In this document: positions 7,652 through 15,814 of the stretch, in pieces
Layout: each line of letters starts with the position of its first letter
How positions within the stretch are numbered: the first letter of the stretch is position 1
Assembly (NCBI GenBank): GCA_001839685.1
Contig: MLAK01000716.1
Coordinates: forward strand, 6,422 to 33,189
Reading direction: 5' to 3'
DNA: 26,768 nt
Source: Tritrichomonas foetus
Taxonomy: Eukaryota > Parabasalia > Tritrichomonadida > Tritrichomonadidae
Notes under the pieces: generated by a model
What the model saw: the letters and a program-made list of their open reading frames with translations, nothing else
Databases searched by the model: none
Told to the model about the DNA's origin: nothing
Translations under genes and position numbers: made by a program

Positions 7652-8893
7652 ATGCAAATATTTGTTCTTTTAATTACTTCAGTTTTAAGTAGGTGCGATG
7701 TTTTCGTTATGGCACCACTTGATATGTTTAATGATAATCAAGAACCAAATTACTTAGATAAATTTAAGAATTGGTTAGGAATGCTCAGAGATGGTGGTGT
7801 TGATGGTGTTATGATTGATGTTTGGTGGGGCCTTGTTGAAACATCACCAAAAGTATACAAATGGACCGGTTACCAAACAGTTTTTCAAGCAATTCAAGAC
7901 TATAATCTCAAAATTATTCCAGTGTTTAGTTTTCACAAGTGTGGTGGTAATGTTGGTGATACTGTTACAATTCCTATTCCTTCATTTGTCTTTCAACAAA
8001 CGGAAAAACCATATTGGGTTGACCAATATGGAAACACCAACGATGAATATATTTCTTTTGCTTATGATGATATAAAAGTTGGTGATAGAACACCTCTTCA
8101 AATGTATCAAGATTGGATGGAAGCCTTCAAAACCCAATTCCAAAGCTTTTTAGATTCAAATGTTATTATCGAAATCGAAGTTGGACTTGGTCCATGTGGT
8201 GAACTTAGATATCCATCATATTTACTTTCGAGATGGGAATATCCAGGATGTGGTGCTTTTCAGAGCTATGATGCATATTTCAATAAATTCTTTGCTGCAG
8301 ATGCTGCAGCTGCAGGTCATTCAGACTGGGATTCGCCACCAACAAATACAGGATCAAGTTATAATGTTGCACCAGGTGGATCAGATTTCTGGAGTTCAGG
8401 TTTCAAATCAGACTTTGGAAAATTCTTCCAGGAATGGTATGCTAGACAATTAATTGATCATGGAAGTAATATATTACGAATAGCACGTGAAATATTTCCA
8501 ACAACTACTCTTTCAGCAAAAATTTCTGGAATTCATTGGCAATATTTAACAGAGTGTAGATGCGCTGAATCAACAGCTGGATTTTATATGAGCAATGGAA
8601 ACGATGGGTACACAGAAATAGTTCAAATGTTCAAAAGACATAATGTTGATGTTTGTTTTACATGTTTAGAAATGACAGGACAAGATCAAAGTGCAGGGTC
8701 AGATCCAGGTGCATTAGTATACAAAATGTTAACTGTTACAAAAGCAGCAGGTCTCCATTTTGAAGGAGAAAATGCGCTTGAAAAGTATGATTGGGATGCT
8801 TATAATCAAATTAAGTACTGGGCAACGCAAGGACTCTCCGCTTTCACATATCTAAGAATGACAGATACTCTCATGAATAATAACGACTATTAG
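7652..8893 (+). CDS. Secreted beta-amylase (glycoside hydrolase family 14)
   Basis: This 413-residue enzyme should release maltose from the non-reducing ends of starch and glycogen-type alpha-1,4-glucans. The N-terminus MQIFVLLITSVLSRC is a short signal peptide, pointing to secretion or a lysosome-like vacuole. GH14 signatures are intact: VFVMAPLDMF, DVWWGLVE, FHKCGGNVGD (the mobile loop), GLGPCGELRYPSY with catalytic acid E184 (plant E186), and FEGENALEKYD with catalytic base E373 (plant E380), then FTYLRMTDTL. It is shorter than plant enzymes (about 500) but keeps the core. An Inr at 7633 supports this ATG. GH14 is mostly plant and bacterial, so lateral origin is plausible; secreted beta-amylase activity is, to my knowledge, reported in Trichomonas. 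The stop is TAG. Confidence 0.93.
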   Translation: MQIFVLLITSVLSRCDVFVMAPLDMFNDNQEPNYLDKFKNWLGMLRDGGVDGVMIDVWWGLVETSPKVYKWTGYQTVFQAIQDYNLKIIPVFSFHKCGGNVGDTVTIPIPSFVFQQTEKPYWVDQYGNTNDEYISFAYDDIKVGDRTPLQMYQDWMEAFKTQFQSFLDSNVIIEIEVGLGPCGELRYPSYLLSRWEYPGCGAFQSYDAYFNKFFAADAAAAGHSDWDSPPTNTGSSYNVAPGGSDFWSSGFKSDFGKFFQEWYARQLIDHGSNILRIAREIFPTTTLSAKISGIHWQYLTECRCAESTAGFYMSNGNDGYTEIVQMFKRHNVDVCFTCLEMTGQDQSAGSDPGALVYKMLTVTKAAGLHFEGENALEKYDWDAYNQIKYWATQGLSAFTYLRMTDTLMNNNDY

Positions 8894-9240
8894 AATATCT
8901 TCAAGGAGTTCACAAATCAATTACATAACGCCTAACAACTACAAATAATTAATATTTTATCTATCAAGTAAAAATCGATTTTTAGAATGATTTTTAGATA
9001 AATTTTCGAATCTTTTATATTTCCAATGCAATTGCAAAATCATGAAAACAATTCACTTCAATTAAAATGTTAAAAAATGACAAATGAAGAAAAAGTTTTT
9101 ATGGCACTCATTATTTTCATTGAAAATTATTCAAAGAAATAATTCAATCACCTCAATAGAAATCAAACAATAGAACTCTTCAGTTTTTGAGATATTAAAT
9201 GGTCAATAATTATCACAAAAAGGTCAATAAAATATCGAAA
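8894..9240. other. Spacer between beta-amylase and Rab genes
   Basis: AT-rich intergenic DNA. I see no gene, RNA or repeat. An upstream in-frame ATG (9199) for the Rab frame is discounted because an Inr lies after it. Confidence 0.5.
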
Positions 9241-9250
9241 TCATTTTATC
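9241..9250 (+). promoter_or_regulatory. Initiator TCATTTTATC of the Rab gene
   Basis: TCATTTTATC places +1 at 9243, 13 nt before the ATG at 9256. It decides the start: an in-frame ATG at 9199 would lie upstream of transcription. Confidence 0.6.
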
Positions 9251-9255
9251 AAAAA

Positions 9256-9918
9256 ATGAGTCATGACATGGAAGAGGAAGAAAATGTAGAGGAAGAAGAA
9301 GAAGAGGATAATGAACCAGTCGAAGAAATCGCTTTTACTGCAAAGATTGTTATGGCCGGCGGCTCAGGCGTCGGAAAAACGAGTTTAATCAATCGTGCTT
9401 TCGAAAATACATTCAAAGCAGACATCAAGCCAACAGTTGGTACTGGATTTCGAAAAGGTACCCTTCGAAAGAAAGGCAAAAAGATTACAATGGAAGTTTG
9501 GGATACCGCCGGTCAGGAGCAGTTTAACGCTTTGGCTCCCGTCTTCTTCACAAATGCTGCAGCAGCAATTTTAGTCTACGATATCACAGATGCAACAACG
9601 TTTGGAATGCTCAAAACTTACGTTCAAATGGTTCATGATCGAGCCAACCAAAATTGCGTTATCGGAATAGTCGGAAACAAAGTAGATTTGGTTTCAGGAA
9701 ATGAAAGCAAACGCCAAGTCGCACTCAAAGAAGCAGAATCATATGCGGATTCAATCGGCGCATCTTTCTTTCTCGAAGCGTCTGCAAAAACAGGCGTCTC
9801 AGTCGATTCAATCTTCGAATTAATTGCAGAAGATCCAGATTTGCAATCAAAGGGAAGGCCGATGAATCTCGATGTCACAGAAAATTCGTCAAAGAAGCAG
9901 AAAGGATGCAAGTGTTGA
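9256..9918 (+). CDS. Rab-family small GTPase (Rab5-like) with acidic N-terminal extension
   Basis: This 220-residue Rab should cycle between GDP and GTP to direct vesicle traffic. All G motifs are present: P-loop GGSGVGKTS (35-43), switch I threonine in KPTVGTGF, WDTAGQEQF (82-90, with the catalytic Gln87), NKVDL and EASAKTG. The C-terminus KKQKGCKC ends in a CXC double-prenylation signal. The ALAPVFF and SYADSIGASFFLEASAKT segments resemble Rab5/Rab22, but the subfamily is not certain. Unusual is a leader of about 25 residues, nearly all Glu/Asp (MEEEENVEEEEEEDNE), before the G domain. The start was chosen from the Inr at 9241. The neighbouring beta-amylase and ABC genes do not suggest a shared job. 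Confidence 0.93.
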   Translation: MSHDMEEEENVEEEEEEDNEPVEEIAFTAKIVMAGGSGVGKTSLINRAFENTFKADIKPTVGTGFRKGTLRKKGKKITMEVWDTAGQEQFNALAPVFFTNAAAAILVYDITDATTFGMLKTYVQMVHDRANQNCVIGIVGNKVDLVSGNESKRQVALKEAESYADSIGASFFLEASAKTGVSVDSIFELIAEDPDLQSKGRPMNLDVTENSSKKQKGCKC

Positions 9919-10110
9919 GTGTTGTTTTTGTTGTAAATGAATCAGCTATGAAATTAGGCTTATTTTATATATTTTCGAAATATACAAATAATTTACATAA
10001 ACTTTATAAGTATCGTTATCTTTTTTATTTATTTATTTTTGTGTGCGTGTGCTAATTAATTGTTCGCAATTTTTGCTTAAGCCAACTCCATCACTTTAAA
10101 GCGCATTGAT
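9919..10110. other. Downstream spacer of the Rab gene
   Basis: AT-rich 3' region with a T/TTTA-rich run at about 10018-10040. No gene is seen. Confidence 0.45.
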
Positions 10111-10118
10111 ACTCAAAC
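10111..10118. repeat. 8-bp target-site duplication, left of MITE copy 2
   Basis: ACTCAAAC, repeated exactly at 10288-10295. Identity extends one base on each side (TACTCAAACT), so 8 to 10 bp are possible. Confidence 0.6.
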
Positions 10119-10287
10119 TGGGTGGAGTCCTATTGCTTATGAGATAAGCAAAACGTGAAGTAAAGGTCAAATAAAGGTCACGCGCCAGCAAATCCTCCAA
10201 TGACTGAATGAGTTGAAGGGGCAATGATACATCACATTTACCCATTTTTCTTCAAAAAGCATTTCTCATATGAAAAAAATTCATGCT
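10119..10287. mobile_element. MITE-like element, copy 2 (169 bp, diverged and shortened)
   Basis: It shares two blocks with the element at 2577-2876. The first is GTGAAGTAAAGGTCAAATAA on the left side (10155 on). The second is CCAATGACTGAATGAGTTGA then GGGGCA, followed by ACATCACATTTACCCATTTT on the right. The right end, read inward (AGCATGAATTTTTTTCATAT then GAG), aligns to the copy-1 terminus GGCAGGATTTTTTTTCCTAT then GAG. It is flanked by ACTCAAAC at 10111-10118 and 10288-10295, again an 8-bp duplication (10 bp identical if the edges are included). The GC-rich middle of copy 1 is deleted. The left terminus is more diverged. Confidence 0.7.
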
Positions 10288-10295
10288 ACTCAAAC
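10288..10295. repeat. 8-bp target-site duplication, right of MITE copy 2
   Basis: ACTCAAAC, matching 10111-10118. Confidence 0.6.
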
Positions 10296-10311
10296 TTTAC
10301 TAATAAAATCC

Positions 10312-10387
10312 TTTATAAAGGTCACTATTATTTATAAAGGTTACTATTCTTTATGAAGATCATTCTTCTTGATGAAAATCATTCTTC
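10312..10387. repeat. Degenerate 19-bp tandem repeat, four units
   Basis: Four 19-bp units of the form TTTATAAAGGTCACTATTA, TTTATAAAGGTTACTATTC, TTTATGAAGATCATTCTTC and TTGATGAAAATCATTCTTC sit 25 bp beyond MITE copy 2. Adjacent units are most alike, as expected for an old minisatellite. Confidence 0.65.
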
Positions 10388-10914
10388 TTTACACTTATTA
10401 CTATAAGCTATTAGCATCAATTGGGTATAAAGCATGCCATTATTTTTCTCGCGAGAAAATATCTTGAGAGGGTATTTATATTATTCACATTTCCCAACCT
10501 GGAAAGCTTTTTCCTGTCAGCCGGGAGCTCCATGTATTAATTATGTCCAAAACTAGAATTCCTTAGAATATTCAAATCAAGTATCATCATTAATGAATGT
10601 CATGGGTAATTTATATGAATGAAAATGAAAACAGATTTGTATGCAGTTGTTTTCAATAGTTGGGCCTTTTATAGATGACTATTATATAGATGTTTTATAT
10701 ATCAACTCTTAAATTATGAAAAGAGGCGTGAATTCAATTCAACAACAAACTAATCACATTCTGAGTTTTTCATTATAACTCCATCGAAACTTTTTGACAA
10801 TTTTATTCATTCATTTAACGTTAGTTTTGTAAACTATGCAAAGTCGCAAGTGAAAAATCAGTTGCATTCAATTTTCTTTGCTTACGACGATAATTCAAAG
10901 AAATTCGAGTTAAA
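10388..10914. other. Upstream region of the ABC transporter
   Basis: Mostly AT-rich. A 38-codon minus-strand frame (10417-10533, MELPADRKKLSRLG...) lies in a locally more GC-rich patch; I do not recognise it and it may be chance or a relic. Possible Inr words are TCATTT at 10811-10816 and TCAATTTTC at 10868-10876, 45 nt before the ATG. No RNA gene is seen. Confidence 0.4.
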
Positions 10915-12771
10915 ATGTCAGGAATGAATAAAGATCGAATTGGTGAGATCCTTCTTGATGATGTTGGCGCCCAACGAGACGAAACGTATCAGACAAAGAA
11001 ATCTAAGAGAAAGTACTTACCATTTGTTCCTAAAATGTACTGGTTCTTTTATCGAAAGCCGATACATTTTTTAATGTTCATTCCATCGTTTTTATCAGGT
11101 TGGATCATGGTTATCTCCAATCTAACAATGGCTAAAATTATTGATTCTATTAATGATCCAAATGCCTTAAGTATTATCAAAAAGTATGCATTTATTAATT
11201 TTCTTGCTGCTATTTTCTCTGCGATATGCACATTTGCTGATAATTACTTCTGGATTCTGGTTGGGTCGAAAATTGGTATTAAAATCAAACGAGTGCTTTT
11301 TAAGGCATTAATGTGTAAAGATATTGAGTTTTTTGATAATCATCCATTTGGTGATATTTTGACAATATTATCAGAAGATACTCGTGTTGTTGAAAGTGCC
11401 TTTTCGAGTACCAAAGCAATGCAAGTTCGAATCATTGGACAATTGATTTCATCCATTGCAGTTTCATTTGGAATTGATTGGAGACTTTCTATGTTTGCTT
11501 TAACATCAACTTTAGTCATTTCATTTATTGTAAAATTATTTAGAGAAGCTGCTCGAATTCAACTTCGTCTTGCTCGAAAATTTGATGGTCGATCTTTAAC
11601 AATTGCTGATGAAGATCTTTCAAATGCACGAACTTTGTTTGCATTTAATAGACAGAAATTAGAGATTGAACGTTATAGTGATGAAGTTCATTTACAATGT
11701 AATCTATCAGCAAAAGCAAAAATCTTATTCAATATTAGCTTTGGTCTTGGTCATCTTCTTGATAATGGTACTGTTTGTGTATGTTTGAATGTAGGTGCAT
11801 TTCTGATTATGAAGGGTCAATTAACACCTGGTACTCTTTTTGCATTATCTAGATCTGCATTTATGATAGGATCTCAACTTTCCAGCCTTTTGTCCACTTT
11901 AGGAATGGATCATAAAGCGTATGAGTCAGCTGATAAAATCTTTGAAATTGTTGATGAAACAACAAGTGTTCCATTTGACGAAGGACGAACAATTCCAGAT
12001 TTTAAAGGTACAATTGAACTCCAAAATGTTTGGTTTAAGTATCCAACAAGAAATGCATGGATTCTAAAAGGTGTTTCGTTAAAAATTGAAGCAGGACAAA
12101 TTGCTGCAATTGTTGGTCATAGTGGAAGTGGAAAATCAACAATTGTGCAAATTTTATCATGTTATTATGATGTTAATAGTGGAAAAGTTTTACTAGATGG
12201 TGTTGATATTACTGAATTAAATCCACGATGGTTACATAGTGTTATTTCTGTAGTTCAACAAGAACCAGTTTTATTTGCTATGACTATACGTGAAAATGTT
12301 ATTTATGGACTTGATCATGAACCAAGTGATACTGAACTTGATCGAGTTTTGGAGCTTTCACAATCAGCCAAATTTGTTTCTAAGCTTCCTTTCAAAGTTG
12401 ATACAATGGTTGGCGAAAAGGGATCAACATTAAGTGGTGGACAAAAACAAAGAATTGCAATTGCACGCTCAATTATTCGTGATCCAACAATTTTATTAAC
12501 TGATGAAGCAACTTCTGCACTTGATTCGCAAAGCGAACGAAAAGTTCAAGTGGCACTTGATGAAATTATGCGCGGAAGGACTTCAGTTATTATTGCCCAT
12601 CGTCTTGGAACAATTCGTGCAGCACAAATTATTTACGTGCTTGAATCAGGTGAACTTGTGGAGACTGGAACACATGATGAACTAATTTCATTACATGGAA
12701 GATACTATACTCTTGTTGAAAGACAACTTTCAAAGCAGCATGAAAAAGATTTATTTGTGAAAACTGAATAA
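10915..12771 (+). CDS. ABCB-type half ABC transporter (TMD-NBD)
   Basis: This 618-residue protein has one membrane domain followed by one ATP-binding domain, so it should work as a dimer, exporting lipids, peptides or drugs; the substrate cannot be told. Residues 50-330 hold about six hydrophobic segments and the exporter motif FFDNHPFGDILTILSEDTR. The nucleotide domain (about 365-600) is complete: A-loop tyrosine in WFKYPTRNA, Walker A GHSGSGKST (401-409), Q-loop VVQQEPVLF, signature LSGGQKQR (506-513), Walker B ILLTDEATSALD with D530/E531, and H-loop IIAHRL (H562). The length suits a half transporter, compared with about 1,280 for full P-glycoproteins. No targeting sequence is seen. The ATG at 10915 is the first in frame. 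Confidence 0.93.
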   Translation: MSGMNKDRIGEILLDDVGAQRDETYQTKKSKRKYLPFVPKMYWFFYRKPIHFLMFIPSFLSGWIMVISNLTMAKIIDSINDPNALSIIKKYAFINFLAAIFSAICTFADNYFWILVGSKIGIKIKRVLFKALMCKDIEFFDNHPFGDILTILSEDTRVVESAFSSTKAMQVRIIGQLISSIAVSFGIDWRLSMFALTSTLVISFIVKLFREAARIQLRLARKFDGRSLTIADEDLSNARTLFAFNRQKLEIERYSDEVHLQCNLSAKAKILFNISFGLGHLLDNGTVCVCLNVGAFLIMKGQLTPGTLFALSRSAFMIGSQLSSLLSTLGMDHKAYESADKIFEIVDETTSVPFDEGRTIPDFKGTIELQNVWFKYPTRNAWILKGVSLKIEAGQIAAIVGHSGSGKSTIVQILSCYYDVNSGKVLLDGVDITELNPRWLHSVISVVQQEPVLFAMTIRENVIYGLDHEPSDTELDRVLELSQSAKFVSKLPFKVDTMVGEKGSTLSGGQKQRIAIARSIIRDPTILLTDEATSALDSQSERKVQVALDEIMRGRTSVIIAHRLGTIRAAQIIYVLESGELVETGTHDELISLHGRYYTLVERQLSKQHEKDLFVKTE

Positions 12772-13016
12772 GTCTTTATAAAACTAGAATAAGAATGTTT
12801 ATTGCACCGAAATAATAATAATAATTATAATTATTTTCTTTTTTACTAAATGTGATATAACATGTTCGTTCATATAATTCTATTCACTTTTATTATATTC
12901 TATTGTGTTCATTATTTTTTTTTTATTTGTTTTGACTTCTATTCAAACGAAAGAAAAAAGATGAGTGATTGCTAAATTTTTAAACGTAATTTTGTCAATT
13001 CAAGCTTTGAATTTTT

Positions 13017-13022
13017 AAACGG
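13017..13022 (+). promoter_or_regulatory. AAACGG motif upstream of the symplekin-like gene
   Basis: AAACGG lies 23 nt before the ATG at 13040. The same hexamer, or its complement, is close upstream of the TBC, tetraspanin and centrin genes. Confidence 0.3.
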
Positions 13023-13039
13023 CTACTTCTATTTTTCGA

Positions 13040-14257
13040 ATGACTGATACCACTATCGATTTAGAAAACTTAAATAAGAATATCAGAGAGCAATGCGAGA
13101 AAATATCCAACAGTCCAGAATCTATCGCCACAATTCTTTCAGAATTAAAAAATATTATTAATAATCAAGAAAATTTTGAAATTAAACCAATTCTTGATTT
13201 ATGCGTTCACAAAAATGAAAAAGTTCGAACTCCTGTTATCAAATTTGTCCTCGAATTAAATTCAAAAGAAAAATTCAAGCCGATTATTGAAAAATTTGCA
13301 ATCGACGCATTTTTATCGACACATTTCTATTCAAATCCAGCCGAATCAATCGTTCAAGATTCTCTATTTTTTGCCATTGCCGAAAAAGATATGAATATGC
13401 TCATTCCGATGATCAAATTTTTTGGAAATTCTAGTACTACAATGAAGAATAATTTGTTATCACGGTTTACTAAAATGGCGCCAAAATATAAAATCAATCT
13501 CACAATTTTAGAAGAATGCTTCAAAATTTATCCTGAGCATAAAGAATCAATTGAATTTATACATTTCATTCTTCTTCAACAATCCCGACTTGCTGCTTTA
13601 TCACCACTTGTAATAAACTCTATTAAAAACCAATTTGAAAAAACAAAAGATGCCAGATTTTTAATTCCGATCCTTTCAAATTTGAAACCTTCTGAATTTT
13701 TAGATGCGATTCCATTCATTTTGAAATTACAAGGTCCTGCTCTTAAAACATTTGTTTGGAGCCTCCTTGCTGCGAAATCAGCACCATTTAATGGTGTTCA
13801 ATTTCTCTTTGAAGTTCACAAAATTGAAATGTCCCAACCTGAATTTAAATCAGCCATCGAAATTGTGAATTATTCAGTTGAATGCAAGAATTTTGTGAAT
13901 TGTCAAATGTTATGTACTGTCATTGACCAAGTAGCACGTTTAGGAAATTTAGATTTAGTTCTTTACACAGCCAATAAAACAATGGAACTTTATTCTGAAT
14001 CACAAAGAATCATTCTTGGTCGAATTTTACCAAAAGTTATCGAAAGAGGAATTTGTGATAAGAAAGCAACTTGGGAACAACTGAAAAATATGTTATATGC
14101 ACTTAAACCACAATCAAATAAAGTAATTCTAATGTTACCAAAAGCATTTTTAGCTAGCTTTCTTCAGGCCCATCCAGACATCAAGCCTTCATTAAGAACT
14201 TTTGCACAAACTCAAGGAAATGTTAATTCAGATATAATGCAAATTATAAATGCATAA
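13040..14257 (+). CDS. SYMPK: Short symplekin/Pta1-like mRNA 3'-end processing scaffold
   Basis: This 405-residue helical-repeat protein matches the C-terminal symplekin domain. RFLIPILSNLKPSEFLDAIP (206 on) corresponds to 'FLIPVLxGLxKxEVxxxLP', and TWEQLKNMLYALKPQSNKVI then LMLP (about 343-367, K356) to '[23 protein letters not shown]'. The ending PDIKPSLRTFAQTQGNVNSD matches the family end. In other eukaryotes symplekin holds the cleavage/polyadenylation and histone pre-mRNA machinery together. Animal symplekin is about 1,270 residues; here the N-terminal HEAT domain that binds SSU72 and the long linker are absent. The ATG at 13040 is supported by an AAACGG motif 23 nt upstream; the stop reads TAAA. 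Family recognised from memory of motifs, so moderately sure. Confidence 0.72.
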   Translation: MTDTTIDLENLNKNIREQCEKISNSPESIATILSELKNIINNQENFEIKPILDLCVHKNEKVRTPVIKFVLELNSKEKFKPIIEKFAIDAFLSTHFYSNPAESIVQDSLFFAIAEKDMNMLIPMIKFFGNSSTTMKNNLLSRFTKMAPKYKINLTILEECFKIYPEHKESIEFIHFILLQQSRLAALSPLVINSIKNQFEKTKDARFLIPILSNLKPSEFLDAIPFILKLQGPALKTFVWSLLAAKSAPFNGVQFLFEVHKIEMSQPEFKSAIEIVNYSVECKNFVNCQMLCTVIDQVARLGNLDLVLYTANKTMELYSESQRIILGRILPKVIERGICDKKATWEQLKNMLYALKPQSNKVILMLPKAFLASFLQAHPDIKPSLRTFAQTQGNVNSDIMQIINA

Positions 14258-14699
14258 AATTGTAGTTTCTTTGAAGAAGAAGAGTTTTTGTAAATAAATT
14301 GGCTCAGACCATATTGTGATTAAAGGTGCATGTTTAGTTTTTTTTTTTTTCCATTTTTTTTCTTTTTTGTGTTTTTATTCTTGACAAAATGTTATATACC
14401 TCATGTTTTCAAAACGCATAATTTTATTAAACTCAACATTTTTAAGAAATATAATTTCTTCAATACCGGATTCAAAAAAGGCTAAACCAGGAATATTTAT
14501 TAATTTCCTTTTTCAGTCTAAATTGATAAATGAATAAGGTCCAATGGAAATCAGTTGAGAATATTATTAATGATAAGAAAATCACTTCGTTACACTATTT
14601 TAATCCAGGATGTTAATTTTTTGAAGTGGTATATTTTGACGAGGTTTTAAAAATGCTTATTCATTAGGACTACCAGTTCAATGCTGAAGATGATTGGGA
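14258..14699. other. Downstream spacer of the symplekin-like gene
   Basis: It starts with a T-rich 3' region (T13 at about 14339, then T-rich to 14370). The remainder is AT-rich without a gene; some decayed coding text may continue past the pseudogene stop at 14700. Confidence 0.4.
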
Positions 14700-15266
14700 T
14701 TACTTTTTTATGTGACTGGATTCAATAATTCTGAAATGCTCAAATATTGTATTTATAGAAATTGCATTATGTGAACCAGGTAACATAATATGAGAAAACC
14801 AGTGAAGCATTAGATGATCAAAATCTGCATCATAAATAGAATCATCTGATAATGAATTACTTGAACTAGAATTCAAACAAAAGAATGCGAAAAATAAATC
14901 CTTTTTATTGGTTTTGGAGTTGTATTAAACTTTATTTGAGTCTTGTTGGGAGTGAAAATATTTCTAGGTTTCTTGAATCTGGGCGTTAAGCTGGCCATAT
15001 ATTTCACTGTATATGATTCCACATAATGATGATCTCATATCTATTGCATAAATTCTAATTTCTTGTAACAACAAATCCATAATGTCATTGAAAAATTATT
15101 GAATTTGATGGATTACAAAAGAGCATATTCAATTTGGTAGAAATGTCAAAACACAAAAAAATGTAGTCCGAGCAGATTGAGAAATAAAAATTCATGAAAG
15201 CTCTAGCAGATATTGGTTGTACTTTTCTATGTATTGTTGACACCTTTCATCATAAAAACAACTCAT
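14700..15266 (-). pseudogene. Decayed gene of unknown family, one frame with five internal stops
   Basis: From ATG at 15266 to a terminal TAA at 14700-14702 a single minus-strand frame of 188 codons reads as protein, interrupted by five stops (TGA, TGA, TAA, TAG, TAA). It begins MSCFYDERCQQYIEKYNQYL. The middle reads NDIMDLLLQEIRIYAIDMRS then SLCGIIYSEIYGQLNAQIQE. The end reads NSSSSNSLSDDSIYDADFDH then LMLHWFSHIMLPGSHNAISI and EHFRIIESSHIKK. Start and end share one frame, so decay is mainly by point mutation, though the stretch between the second and third stops reads less like protein. An in-frame stop precedes the ATG. I do not recognise the family; the opening recalls trichomonad multigene ankyrin-type proteins only loosely. 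Confidence 0.65.
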
Positions 15267-15790
15267 GTTTTCCTTTTATGGTTATTATTATCATAGACTC
15301 AGTAAAACTCATATTCAAACTATATGTATGCATATATTAATATCAAATAAATCATATAGTACTTCTTTTAGACTGTATTTTAGTAATATGGCATATTATG
15401 ACTATTAGTAAAATTAATTGGTTTTTAACATCACCAAAGCTTTAAATTAGAGTAAATTCAATTTACTTAGTTGATAATCACTGCTATTTTATTTACCTAT
15501 TTCTAGTTACAGAGTGAATTGGAAAAGAAGCTTCTTAGTGCCTAACATTCCATACTATCCGTCTATTCTGATTATATATCTCATAAAAAACAAAAGTTTT
15601 ATCGGTTGTTCCTGCTAATAATTTTTGATGCTGATCCCGCTAACATTATTTTTTTTTTTTTGCGATCACATCATCATTCAATCTTTTGTGAATTTTGAAA
15701 GAAAAAATCTCATATTTTTTGCCGCTAAGTCAATTATCATACAAAAAGTTGTATACAATTCTTTCCCATAGTTGGATCAATCTTTATAAA
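15267..15790. other. Upstream spacer of the nitroreductase gene
   Basis: AT-rich with a T13 run at 15649-15661. No gene or RNA is seen. A reading frame open from TTG at 15695 is the nitroreductase frame upstream of its true ATG. Confidence 0.45.
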
Positions 15791-15802
15791 TCACTTCACT
15801 TT
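15791..15802 (+). promoter_or_regulatory. Double initiator-like TCACTTCACTTT of the nitroreductase gene
   Basis: Overlapping TCACTT words place +1 at 15793 or 15798, 22 or 17 nt before the ATG at 15815. Confidence 0.55.
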
Positions 15803-15814
15803 ACATTTAAGAAA

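Noticed and set aside
10417..10533. 38-codon minus-strand frame MELPADRKKLSRLG...
   Set aside because: Too short, no initiator directly upstream and no family recognised.
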